Below are positions 17,704-26,031 of a DNA stretch of 64,000 nucleotides, piece by piece. A model generated the notes under the pieces. That model was not told the DNA's origin. It did not search any database and worked only from the letters and a program-made list of their open reading frames with translations. The DNA comes from Methylumidiphilus sp963753955. GTDB lineage: Bacteria > Pseudomonadota > Gammaproteobacteria > Methylococcales > Methylococcaceae. Location of the stretch: the NCBI GenBank assembly GCA_963753955.1, contig CAVWEM010000008.1, positions 248,001 through 312,000 of the forward strand, given 5' to 3'. The number at the start of each line of letters is the position of its first letter. Positions within the stretch are counted from its first letter, which is position 1. A program made the position numbers and the translations under genes.

Positions 17704-19080
17704 ATGTTACGCAAAAAAACCGGTGATTTGGAATTGACAAAGGATGATGACTGTTTAGAGCCCATCGAAGAGCTTAGCCTCGAAAAAGCCTTGGAACTGG
17801 CCGTATACCTACAGCAGCAGAACCGGCACGACGAAGCCGAAGAGATATTCAAACGTATTTTGGAAGTTGCGCCAGACCATGCCGATGCCCTGCATTATTA
17901 CGGAATCGCCAAACACTTCCAGAGAGACAGCGAAAAAGCCATAGAACTCATTGAACGCGCCTTGTCGTTGGCTCCTGATTATCTACATGCCTACAACAAT
18001 ATCGGCAATATATATTTGCAAAAAGGGCAGTTTGAAAAAGCGGAGACGGCATATCGGAAAGTGCTTGAGTTAGATCCTAATTTCAAAATAGCCTATAATA
18101 ATCTTGGCGTTGCCCTCAAAGGGTGTGGAAGGATTGTTGAAGCTATTGATATATTGTTGAAGGCGATCCAATTGGATCCTTATTCAAAGACACCTTATCA
18201 AAATCTAGGCAATGTTTTCAGGCGGGAGAATGAGCTTGAGAACGCAATGGAAGTGTATTTGGAAGCACTTGCGCAACGCATTCATAACCCCAACATCTAC
18301 CGACATTTAATCGGCTCACTCAAAATCTGTGGAGAAGAGGAAATAGCCATCCAGATTTTGCGCCAGTTTCTGGACTTCGACCCGGATAACCCATGGGTAC
18401 GGCATACCCTGTCGGCTTTTACTGGCGAAAACATCCCTCCTAGGGCCGATGATAGTTATGTGCGGGAAGTCTTTGATTGTTTCGCGGACAGCTTCGATGC
18501 GGTGTTGAAGAATCTGGACTATACAGCGCCTTTTCTAGTGGAAAAGGCTTTTAGGGAGATTGCGGGCCTGGATCATTCCCTCAATGTCCTGGATGCCGGC
18601 TGCGGGACTGGCTTGTGCGGCCCGCTGTTGCGTCCTTGCGCAGGCCGTTTGGCCGGTGTCGATCTCTCCGGACAGATGCTTGGAAGGGCCAGGGAACGCC
18701 AAATGTATGACGAGTTGATCGAGGCGGAATTGACCTCATTCCTGAACCAGTCGGATTCGGCCTTCGATGTGATCGTCTCAGCGGATGTATTGTGCTATTT
18801 CGGCGATTTGTCGCTTGCGTTTTGTGCGGGTGCCAAGGCGCTCAGGCCTGGGGGGCATCTCATCTTCACAGTCGAGGCTCTGGATGCGGACAAGGAAATG
18901 GGTTATCGGCTCAATTCCCACGGACGTTACAGTCATCGCCAAAACTATCTTGAGAATACTTTGGCAGAAGCGGGTTTGAAGTTAATCAGACTGGAATCGG
19001 CCATTCTCCGGTCGGAGTTTGGGGTGCCGGTTGGAGGATTCCTAGTGACGGCCCAAAAGCCTGCCGCTGACCTCAAGTAG
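17704..19080 (+). CDS. TPR-repeat class I SAM methyltransferase
   Basis: The 458-residue protein has about five tetratricopeptide repeats over residues 30-230 (for example YLHAYNNIGNIYLQKGQFEK). A class I methyltransferase domain follows, with motif I VLDAGCGTGLCGPLLRP near residue 297, DLSGQMLGRARER for the acidic motif II region, and FDVIVSADVLCYFGDL. C-terminal features are GYRLNSHGRYSHRQNYLE and GVPVGGFLVTAQ. The substrate is unknown; TPR-methyltransferase fusions of this type are thought to act on proteins or small acceptors in the cytoplasm. A paralogue with the same architecture is at 60780-62135. The gene lies between inverted copies of one repeat, which suggests it could be carried as a unit. 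Confidence 0.85.
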   Translation: MLRKKTGDLELTKDDDCLEPIEELSLEKALELAVYLQQQNRHDEAEEIFKRILEVAPDHADALHYYGIAKHFQRDSEKAIELIERALSLAPDYLHAYNNIGNIYLQKGQFEKAETAYRKVLELDPNFKIAYNNLGVALKGCGRIVEAIDILLKAIQLDPYSKTPYQNLGNVFRRENELENAMEVYLEALAQRIHNPNIYRHLIGSLKICGEEEIAIQILRQFLDFDPDNPWVRHTLSAFTGENIPPRADDSYVREVFDCFADSFDAVLKNLDYTAPFLVEKAFREIAGLDHSLNVLDAGCGTGLCGPLLRPCAGRLAGVDLSGQMLGRARERQMYDELIEAELTSFLNQSDSAFDVIVSADVLCYFGDLSLAFCAGAKALRPGGHLIFTVEALDADKEMGYRLNSHGRYSHRQNYLENTLAEAGLKLIRLESAILRSEFGVPVGGFLVTAQKPAADLK

Positions 19081-19164
19081 CGACCAGCGGGAGGACATTT
19101 AGATGACTCTGGGCGAATGGGGTCAGGTTTTTCATTGACACATTCCGGTGTACCCCTCTAAACA

Positions 19165-19259
19165 TGGCCGTAGGGCGGGTTAGGCATGGATGCCGTAAAC
19201 CCGCCATTCCCCAAAAGTCGTCGGGTTACAACATCGCTGTTTAACGCGCCCTACGCGGG
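19165..19259. repeat. Dispersed inverted repeat, copy B
   Basis: This copy begins GGCCGTAGGGCGGGTTAGGC and ends in GCGCCCTACGCGGG. Its interior (CATGGATGCCGTAAACCCGC, then AACCCGACGAC-like words on the other strand) is the reverse complement of copy A at 17507-17598 with scattered differences. It lies between the TPR-methyltransferase gene and the convergent hepT gene. Confidence 0.7.
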
Positions 19260-19265
19260 TTGTCT

Positions 19266-19619
19266 CTATTGTTGAGAGTCCCGTAATGCTGTAATCACAG
19301 AAAAAAGGGAAGGAATATCGGTTTGGATGATGCTCCAAAGAGTGTCATTATCAATACCCAGATAGCCATGTATTAAGCGATTGCGTGTGGCAATTATTTG
19401 CCGCCATGGTACTTGCGGATTGTTTTCACGGATTATGTCTGGAATATGAGTGGCTGCTTCCCCAGTCAACTCTAGGTTACGAACGGTGGCATCATAATTC
19501 AAGCTGCTTTTGATAAACCTAGTTTGGGTAAAACCATCGGTATAAGCGATAATATCTTCGGCAAATCCAATCATATCATCCAGATAAAACCGCCATTCAC
19601 GTTGTAAGGCCTCAGACAT
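19266..19619 (-). CDS. hepT: HepT-like RNase toxin (DUF86)
   Basis: This 117-residue helical protein has the HepT signature R-X4-6-H-X-Y as RNRLIHGY near residue 80. It also has GEAATHIPDIIRENNPQVPW, typical of HEPN-domain ribonuclease toxins. HepT is paired with the nucleotidyltransferase MntA, which in studied systems AMPylates the tyrosine of that motif to neutralise the toxin. Its ATG lies inside the last codons of the original mntA frame (8-base overlap), so the two form an operon. The partner gene here carries a premature stop, which makes the survival of an intact toxin frame notable. Confidence 0.88.
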   Translation of the reverse strand: MSEALQREWRFYLDDMIGFAEDIIAYTDGFTQTRFIKSSLNYDATVRNLELTGEAATHIPDIIRENNPQVPWRQIIATRNRLIHGYLGIDNDTLWSIIQTDIPSLFSVITALRDSQQ

Positions 19620-19902
19620 AAACCGCTTCCTTTTCGATAAAAGGCCGCAGTTCGGGACGTAAAGCTTAGTCCGTCACCAGATCAACGGGGCAGCCAAGCA
19701 AATCCTCCAGATAAAACTGAACGCCGAAATAGCGCTCCGACGTGGCCGGGCCATCAAAAGAGACCAATATGTCAATATCACTGCCCTCCACGGCACTATC
19801 TCGGACGGTTGAACCAAACAAGGCCAGTTGGTTTACGCCAAAACGCTTAACCAGATTGGGTTTGCAGTCTGACAATACTTTAAGGGCTTGGGTACGTTTC
19901 AT
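19612..19902 (-). pseudogene. mntA: MntA-like antitoxin nucleotidyltransferase with premature stop
   Basis: The minimal nucleotidyltransferase motif GSTVRDSAVEGSDIDILV (GSX10DXD) is present near residues 30-47. The frame stops at a TAA at 19668-19666 after CPVDLVTD. Reading past that single codon continues with the normal family ending (ALRPELRPFIEKEAVYV) to a TGA at 19614-19612 that overlaps the hepT start. A one-base change from AAA (Lys) to TAA would explain it. The truncated product (78 residues) keeps the catalytic core but loses about 18 C-terminal residues. Confidence 0.85.
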
Positions 19903-20079
19903 AGCAATCTCAATTTATAAACTAGTTATCGTTCCCTCTCTCTGCATCAAAATCAGTTATTTAAGGAAAAATCGTCATTCCGGCAAGGAATGCCGCAATC
20001 CAAGTTCCAGGGATGGCGCGAACTAGAAGCGTCCATGCAGCCTGGATACCGGCGATCCATGCTGGTATGACGGATTAAG

Positions 20080-20334
20080 TTAATGGCTTTGACGCTCTGC
20101 ATGGGGATACTGGAAAGGCAAATCCATTTCTCCAACCCGCCACACCGCTAAACATAGCGCCTGAGTGATTTCCTCCGCTTCCAGATAAGGATACAGCGCC
20201 AAAATCCGCTCGGTGGTATGGCCGCTGGAAACCAATCCCACCGAGGTGCCGACGGTCACAAGCAAACCCCGAATGCAAGGCTTGCCACCCATGACAGCGG
20301 GATCGAAGGTAATCCTATTCAGTTGAGTATTCAT
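20080..20334 (-). CDS. DUF433 protein, antitoxin-like, without adjacent toxin
   Basis: The 84-residue protein begins with the DUF433 pattern ITFDPAVMGGKPCIRGLLVT and continues with the helix-turn-helix-like TERILALYPYLEAEEITQAL. DUF433 proteins usually pair with DUF5615 PIN-like toxins, as at 50616-51169 in this window. Here the toxin partner is absent: the segment downstream is the convergent region of the HepT/MntA genes' upstream side and the upstream neighbour is the 1160-bp IS. It may be a solitary antitoxin left after loss of its toxin. Confidence 0.8.
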   Translation of the reverse strand: MNTQLNRITFDPAVMGGKPCIRGLLVTVGTSVGLVSSGHTTERILALYPYLEAEEITQALCLAVWRVGEMDLPFQYPHAERQSH

Positions 20335-20386
20335 GGTAATACCTCATGAATCGAGTGTTGAAAAAGTAGCCTTGAAAAATAGCTTT

Positions 20387-21546
20387 AGGACTTACGCACG
20401 AGCCTGAAGCTACCGCAGAACCCTGGCGGTTCACGGTTTCAGGTCAGGCGAAGGACATGGGTATTGACGGGTTTTTAAGCCCCTCCTTCATATAATCGGA
20501 GAGAAGGTTGTTTTTCAGGGCGTAGATGTTTGTTTTGAGTTTCCTGGCGAGCCTTGTCAGGCAGTGCCAGGCGAGTATCGCGCAGCCGATGTGGTTTCTC
20601 TGGGCGCGGGCCTTGCGGCATTGGCATTTCTCCAGGCCGAGCATTTGCTTGCCTTCGCGGTGGTATTGCTCGATTTTCCAGCGGACGGCGCACATATCTT
20701 TAATGGCGACGGCGGAATCCTGGGAAAGGCCGTTGGTGGCGACGTGTTCCGTGCGGTTTGTCGCCGCAACCCGGAACAGCTTCACCTTGTAATCCATCGG
20801 GAATCCATGTATCTTCACAAGCTTGCCGCGCGGCATTTCGTCGCCGAACCATTCCAGGTCGGAAACGGCCTTGCAGGGGGTTTTGCCCCGGCTGTCGTCC
20901 GCCTTGCGGTTGGCTTTGAGCGGGCAATAAAACACCTTTCCGGCCCTGTCGATGTGCATCATCAGATCCTTGGTGGCGTACCAGGAATCCATCAGCACGG
21001 CGCGGAACGGCAGGTTTTTGTTTCCGATGGCGTCGTCGAACATGTCCCGCACGTGGTCGAGCTTGTTCTTGCCGTCCCCGTCGGGGTCGTATATCCGCCA
21101 ATCGATGATCCAGTGTTCGCCGGTATCCAGGTTAACGTACACGCAATTGGCGACGCCGATGCCTTTCACGACGCCATGCCCGTTGCCGCTATACTGGCGG
21201 CGCACCCGTTCTATCTTGAAAGAATGGCGCTTGTCCAGTACGCTGTCGTCGAATATCAGGCAGGCGTTCCCGCTACGGCGGACAAGGTGCCCGACGGACT
21301 GCCAGGCCGCATTCGGCGAGACGTCGTCCTCCATGAGGCAACGGTTTATGGCATCATGGGAAAACCCAATATGATGGTCGGCCATGTAGGTTTGCGTGTA
21401 GTTCATAAGAGCCGCAATAATAAATTGACAATAGTCCTTTCGCGTCGGCTTCAAGCCGGAGTATTTGCTCGTCTTCATAGGCGGCTATTATACTCCGTTA
21501 AGGCTAATATTCATATACCCATGTTAATATATTTTGCGTAAGTCCT
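20387..21546 (-). mobile_element. 1160-bp insertion sequence, copy 1
   Basis: The element runs from AGGACTTACGCA (20387-20398) to TGCGTAAGTCCT (21535-21546), perfect 12-bp terminal repeats. It contains one transposase gene on the minus strand. A second copy of identical length and the same orientation is at 56883-58042. I could not identify a convincing target-site duplication. Confidence 0.92.
20444..21478 (-). CDS. DDE transposase of the 1160-bp IS (IS4/IS701-like superfamily), copy 1
   Basis: This 344-residue protein contains LIFDDSVLDKRHS (first catalytic Asp region), AVLMDSWYATKDLMMHIDRA (second Asp) and RWKIEQYHREGKQMLGLEKC (catalytic Glu region), the order expected of IS4-superfamily DDE enzymes and closest by eye to IS701-type members. 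It is full length with no frameshift. It differs from the copy at 56940 at only a few residues, so at least one copy is recent and both could be active on the 89-bp elements that share its ends. Confidence 0.9.
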   Translation of the reverse strand: MKTSKYSGLKPTRKDYCQFIIAALMNYTQTYMADHHIGFSHDAINRCLMEDDVSPNAAWQSVGHLVRRSGNACLIFDDSVLDKRHSFKIERVRRQYSGNGHGVVKGIGVANCVYVNLDTGEHWIIDWRIYDPDGDGKNKLDHVRDMFDDAIGNKNLPFRAVLMDSWYATKDLMMHIDRAGKVFYCPLKANRKADDSRGKTPCKAVSDLEWFGDEMPRGKLVKIHGFPMDYKVKLFRVAATNRTEHVATNGLSQDSAVAIKDMCAVRWKIEQYHREGKQMLGLEKCQCRKARAQRNHIGCAILAWHCLTRLARKLKTNIYALKNNLLSDYMKEGLKNPSIPMSFA

Positions 21547-22073
21547 GCTCATAAAATCTGGCAACCTCCGCCTGGGCATTCGCGCCTACGTTCAACCTAA
21601 TGGATGGCCAGTCGTTAATCGGCTTGATCACTGCAAATGCCGCTTGGGTTAAGCGTGTCAATCTGGCAGATTAATAATACGCAATACATGTGCCAGCAAG
21701 TTCATGACGGCTCCTGATGGGCCAACAAATCAGCGCTCCAAAGCAAAATCCCAATGCCGCTGGAAACAGGGCACAAATCCGCAAGGCCGGCCAATGGCCT
21801 GGTCTTGCGGCAAATCTTTAGCCGCAACGATTCTAATATTGTGCGCCAAGCAACAAGTTGCTCTTCCCCTGCTTCCTTGGCAACACACCCTTTTGTGGGC
21901 CTGGTTCAAAAACATCTGTCTTTGAGTAACACAGGCAAAGGGAAGCTTGCCCCAATTTTCATGGAGGTGACAGTTTAACCAGCGGGTCTGAAATTCTTTG
22001 GGCGGGAACAGAAGGACGCCGGAACCGCTCGAAGCCGAGGAGTTCCAGCCAATGCGGATGAGGCTTCCCGGTC
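21547..22073. other. Gap with no recognisable gene
   Basis: About 530 bases between the IS and the putA fragment. Several short frames cross it on both strands but none shows family resemblance or a persuasive ribosome-binding site. It may be eroded sequence of the region from which the putA fragment came. Confidence 0.4.
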
Positions 22074-22426
22074 ATGATCGGTGGCACATGGACAGCCAGG
22101 ACGAGGCAACGGCCTGTGACCAATCCCGCCGACTTAAGCGAAATTTGTCGGCACGGTGTCCGGGACAGAAGAAACCGACGTGGAATCTGCCATGGCCATG
22201 GCGGCATCCGCACAGCGCCGTTGGGACGCCATACCGGCCTGCCATCGCGCCGAAGTGCTGGAGCGGGCCGCCGAACGGATGGAAGCGCGGACGCCCGAGT
22301 TTGTCGCGCTGATCGTGCGTGAAGGCGGGCGCACACTGGCCGACGCGGTGGCGGAAGTCCGCGAGGCCTTGGATTTCCTACGCCACTACGCCGGGCAAGC
22401 CCACCTGCGTTTTTCCTCTCACGAAT
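22074..22426 (+). pseudogene. putA: putA fragment (P5C dehydrogenase domain, N-terminal piece)
   Basis: Two consecutive frames give IGGTW...RPVTNPADLSEI and then, after a one-base shift near 22150, SGTEETDVESAMAMAASAQR, ALIVREGGRTLADAVAEVRE and ALDFLRHYAGQA. This is the beginning of the aldehyde dehydrogenase domain of the proline-catabolic enzyme PutA. The catalytic Cys region and everything beyond are missing, and sequence unrelated to PutA begins at about 22427, just before the convergent glycosyltransferase gene. It is a small decayed fragment with no intact start. Confidence 0.75.
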
Positions 22427-22487
22427 ATGGCCTTCCAGATTTACGCCACACCAGCGGACTCTACCACAATCGGCAGTGTGCGGCCGT

Positions 22488-23375
22488 TCACCGCCGGCAA
22501 CGCAGCATAAGCGAGGCCGCCGCCTTGGCGAAAAACCGCGTCCAAACCACCAGGCACACCAGCCACAGCAAGGGGGGCGGATAGTGGTCGCGAAAAAACT
22601 TGCGGTAAAAACGGATCATGCCCTTGTGCTTGTGCCATTCTACGAAAACTGGCCGGTTGTGGCTGCAAGCTCCTTTGACATGGGTAATGACCACATCCGG
22701 CACAAACAGGATGCGGTAACCCGCTTGGGTAAAGCGCAGGCACCAGTCCAAGTCCTCGCAATGCAGGAAATACCCGGGGTCGAGGGGCCCGACCTTGTCC
22801 AGCGCTTCGCGTGTCACCAGCATGAACGCGCCGGAGATCGCCTCGATGTCGGTGGCTTGCGCCGGCAAGGCAGTGCCGGCCAGGTTGAAATCCTTGAACA
22901 CCGGGTTGGAGGGGAAAAACCTTGCCAGATTCGTCATCTGTATCAATGCCTGCCAAGGCGTGGGAATATGGCGGCGGCAGCCGGTTTGTTCGCTGCCATC
23001 CCCATTGAGGATCAGGCAGCCGGCCATGCCGACATTGGCCTGTGACTTTACGGCGGCCAACATGCGCTCGATGGTGTCGGGTTCGATCAGGCAGTCCGGA
23101 TTCATAAACAGCAAATACTCACCGACAGCCTTTGGCAAGGCCACGTTGTTGCCGCCGGCGAAGCCCAGATTGCCCTTGTTTTCGACAATATGCAGGTTGG
23201 GCGCACCGCCCATGGCATTCTTCAGCAGGGCTAGGCTCTCATCCGACGAGCCGTTGTCGGAGACGAATATTTCCACGGGAATGGTCGAGCGGGCCACGCG
23301 TACGACTGCTTCAGCCAGCAAGCCGCCGACATTGTAGTTGACGATGAGGATTGAAACGAGTGGTTTATTTGACAA
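22488..23375 (-). CDS. Family 2 glycosyltransferase (rhamnosyltransferase-like)
   Basis: This GT-A fold enzyme of 295 residues shows VSILIVNYNVGGLL, FVSDNGSSDESL (nucleotide-sugar binding), EYLLFMNPDCLIEPD in place of the DXD region and HCEDLDWCLRFTQAGYRI (acceptor-site ED). A hydrophobic segment near the C-terminus (PPLLWLVCLVVWTRFF) suggests membrane attachment. Such enzymes add single sugars to lipopolysaccharide or capsule precursors at the cytoplasmic face. It starts 3 bases after the stop of the next gene upstream and belongs to a three-gene minus-strand operon. Confidence 0.9.
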   Translation of the reverse strand: MSNKPLVSILIVNYNVGGLLAEAVVRVARSTIPVEIFVSDNGSSDESLALLKNAMGGAPNLHIVENKGNLGFAGGNNVALPKAVGEYLLFMNPDCLIEPDTIERMLAAVKSQANVGMAGCLILNGDGSEQTGCRRHIPTPWQALIQMTNLARFFPSNPVFKDFNLAGTALPAQATDIEAISGAFMLVTREALDKVGPLDPGYFLHCEDLDWCLRFTQAGYRILFVPDVVITHVKGACSHNRPVFVEWHKHKGMIRFYRKFFRDHYPPPLLWLVCLVVWTRFFAKAAASLMLRCRR

Positions 23376-23378
23376 AGC

Positions 23379-24338
23379 TTATTCTCTGGATATGGTCAGA
23401 CGCTTATCCAAAGCATGCCAAATGTCGCGGATCTTCGCCCGGCGATTTGCCTGAATAATCTGCCTTTTGCGCCACATTTTGCAAACCCCTTTGAGCGCAT
23501 CCCACTTTGAGCGCATAACTATCCGGCCCTGCCCATGCTTGCTGAAGTAGGGTATAGTGACAAGATTCATGAGTATATGGGGGGGCAGTAAAATCCAAAA
23601 CAATATTCCTGGCATGTTCTTTACGAATGCCCAAACCAAATTACGATGGCCGTGGTACACCGAGAAGTCGCTGTTCTGCCCGCCCGTTGACGCGGAACCC
23701 ACATGATGGACTACCGCCTCGGGCACATACCGGCAGGTATGGCCTGCGAGGCGCAGTCGAAAGCCCAAATCAACATCCTCCAAATAACAGAAAAAATCCT
23801 CATCAAAGCCACCCACATCCAGCAAGGCGTCTAGGCGATAGAGGGCCGCAGCCGCGCAGGCGCAGAAGATCTCCCCGGCAACACGATCCTCCTCGCGTTG
23901 TCTGCGGCCATGCCGGTCACGCCAAGCGACACCGGAGATATGATAGATATCGCCTATGCCATCCAATGTGTCCGGCATTCCATGTACCATTTGACGAGAG
24001 CCGAAGGATGCGGCGTTGGGGTAGGCTTCGGCCGCCACGACTAGGCTGGAAAGCCAGTCTTTATCGGGAAATGCGTCGGGGTTTAGCAAAGCCACAAAAT
24101 CAGTGTCACATTCCTCTAAGGCACGGTTATTTCCGGCTGCGTATCCGAGGTTTTCACCAGCTTTATGGACGGTTATTCCAGGTATTCTATCAGCAAGTTC
24201 CGCCGAGCCATCCGTGCTTCCATTATCAATAACCAATATCCGCCTAGGTGGTAACGATTGTTGTTTTAAACCTAGCAAGCATTCTTCAAGAAATTGGCCG
24301 CAATTCCAGTTTACCACGATCACTGTAACTGTTTTCAT
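23379..24338 (-). CDS. Family 2 glycosyltransferase
   Basis: The start is taken at ATG 24338 (MKTVTVIVVNWN), since the longer frame to 24422 only overlaps the upstream gene. The 319-residue protein has VIVVNWNCGQFLEECL, VIDNGSTDGSAELAD, FVALLNPDAFPDKDW and CYLEDVDLGFRLRLAGHTC, the GT2 motif set. A hydrophobic helix (GILFWILLPPHILMNLV) near residue 245 may anchor it. The two flanking genes are glycosyltransferases and the spacing is a few bases, so it acts in the same glycan pathway. Confidence 0.9.
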   Translation of the reverse strand: MKTVTVIVVNWNCGQFLEECLLGLKQQSLPPRRILVIDNGSTDGSAELADRIPGITVHKAGENLGYAAGNNRALEECDTDFVALLNPDAFPDKDWLSSLVVAAEAYPNAASFGSRQMVHGMPDTLDGIGDIYHISGVAWRDRHGRRQREEDRVAGEIFCACAAAALYRLDALLDVGGFDEDFFCYLEDVDLGFRLRLAGHTCRYVPEAVVHHVGSASTGGQNSDFSVYHGHRNLVWAFVKNMPGILFWILLPPHILMNLVTIPYFSKHGQGRIVMRSKWDALKGVCKMWRKRQIIQANRRAKIRDIWHALDKRLTISRE

Positions 24339-24343
24339 TGGCG

Positions 24344-25972
24344 TTATAAATGCTGGATAGGCATATTTATGGCATGGCGAAGCCAAACTATCAAGGTGCG
24401 AAGACCAGTGGTCAAGCGCCATGAGCGAGAGTTCAAAACGGCAACAAGGTTGTTTTTACAGGCGGCAAGTTCGGCATGTAGCTGTTCAGCCTGCCGATCC
24501 AGATCCATGGCTTTATGAGCGGCATCGAACGCATCGGCCAACCAGTTATCTAGCCACTGTGTCCGCCATTTGTCCCTGATTTTCACATATTCTAAACCAA
24601 GCAAGCCAGAGACATTATTTACTCCCAATCCATGGGGATCTGTCTTGTATGTGGCGGACGCTCCAGGCACATGGCAAAAACGGCCTTGCCTTTGCAGTTG
24701 CAACCAGAAATCCCAGTCCTCAAACAGGGCAAACTGCTGGTCAAAAGCACAAGCCCCGGCTTTCACGACAGAGCGCCTAAACAGGGCCGCATGAATCGGA
24801 AATCTATTTGCGAACATCAACTGATAAGGCTCAAATTCCCCTTCCAATGTCCCTAAAACATCTCCATCCCCATTGACTTTTCTGCTATCCGTATAAGCCA
24901 GAACAAAAGATTCATTTAACTCAAGAACATGTGCGAGTTTGGCGAGATGCTCGGGGGCAATACGGTCGTCCTCGTCAAGGAATAGTAGATATTCGCCAGT
25001 GGCCAGATCGAGTCCGGCATTGGCGGCCCCGGCACGCCCTCTGCCGGGTTGCAAAGGCTCATAGATGGTTTTGTGGATGCTTCCTGTCGCGTATTCTTGG
25101 ACAAGCGTTCCAATGTCGGCCCCCCCCTCATTCACGACGACCACTTCGATGTCCCGATGGGTTTGGGTAGCTACCGAAACAATCGCTTCGCGCAGTAAGT
25201 CCGGCCTGTTTTTCGTAAGGATGATGACCGACACCATTGCTGCTATATCCGGCATGGCGTCCATTCCGGCGTTGTGTGTCTGTAGCGCCAACAACATGGC
25301 ATTCAGAGGCCTGTCCTCTTTTGGCCAAGCATAGAACGCTTCCGCGTGGCTGACATCCAGAGCCAATGACCATGCCCGCGCTTGGTTCAATCCCGTGATA
25401 CGCTCAATATAACTGTTCTGGGTCATTTGGCTGGAATAAACAGCCATTATTTCGCGTTTGCGCGTAGCGACACGGGAAATATCGACTAAATTATTGACCG
25501 GGCCTTGGACAGAGACTTCATAACTCCATGGCTCGGCCGTGAATCCGGTTTTTCGCAAGGCTTCCCACGCGATTACGCTGCTGGCGCGATGGTCCGGGTG
25601 CGGCTCGACAGGCGATGGGAAGAAAATGCAGGCGGGTTTTGTCGAGACAATGACTTCCGCCAACCTGTCGATGATTGCTTGGCAAGGCAACAGCGAGCGG
25701 TCCGGCCAGCGCCAGAACGACACGTTCCTGATTCCTAAAAGCCGAGCCGCCTCAAGCGCCTCTTTTTCGCGGATTGCCGAGATGCCTTCAGCACCGCCTT
25801 GATCGCCACTGGTCAAAAACAAGACATCTGCGGCAATACCTTGTCCAGAAGCCAGGAGGAGCGTTCCGCCAAGCCCGAATGTCTCATCATCTGGATGCGG
25901 AGATATGACCAACCACGGGCCTTGCGGAGGCGGTCTGTCGATGTAAGGCAAATAGGATGACTCATCTAGCAT
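24344..25972 (-). CDS. PIG-L deacetylase-family 2 glycosyltransferase fusion
   Basis: Residues 1-220 form a PIG-L/LmbE deacetylase domain with the metal-binding HPDDE (SPHPDDETFGLGG) and a downstream HPDH (VEPHPDHRASS). From about residue 245 a GT2 domain begins (AMVSVIILTKNRPDLLREAI), with LFLDEDDRIAPEHL and FEDWDFWLQLQRQG. A helical tail closes with RSWRLTTGLRTLI, common after glycan-synthesis GT domains. PIG-L enzymes remove N-acetyl groups from sugars, so one polypeptide may deacetylate an amino sugar and transfer a sugar in the same pathway. It is the first gene of the three-gene operon; the upstream gap to the next gene is only 59 bases. Confidence 0.88.
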   Translation of the reverse strand: MLDESSYLPYIDRPPPQGPWLVISPHPDDETFGLGGTLLLASGQGIAADVLFLTSGDQGGAEGISAIREKEALEAARLLGIRNVSFWRWPDRSLLPCQAIIDRLAEVIVSTKPACIFFPSPVEPHPDHRASSVIAWEALRKTGFTAEPWSYEVSVQGPVNNLVDISRVATRKREIMAVYSSQMTQNSYIERITGLNQARAWSLALDVSHAEAFYAWPKEDRPLNAMLLALQTHNAGMDAMPDIAAMVSVIILTKNRPDLLREAIVSVATQTHRDIEVVVVNEGGADIGTLVQEYATGSIHKTIYEPLQPGRGRAGAANAGLDLATGEYLLFLDEDDRIAPEHLAKLAHVLELNESFVLAYTDSRKVNGDGDVLGTLEGEFEPYQLMFANRFPIHAALFRRSVVKAGACAFDQQFALFEDWDFWLQLQRQGRFCHVPGASATYKTDPHGLGVNNVSGLLGLEYVKIRDKWRTQWLDNWLADAFDAAHKAMDLDRQAEQLHAELAACKNNLVAVLNSRSWRLTTGLRTLIVWLRHAINMPIQHL

Positions 25973-26031
25973 AAATTTGAATGCATTAAACTTGTCTGAG
26001 ACAGTATTTATTGTCTAAATGGGGTATTTGT

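Noticed and set aside
20564..21541. Plus-strand open frames of 325 codons opposite both 1160-bp IS transposases
   Set aside because: They exist in both copies only because the copies are identical; no homology and no start signal.
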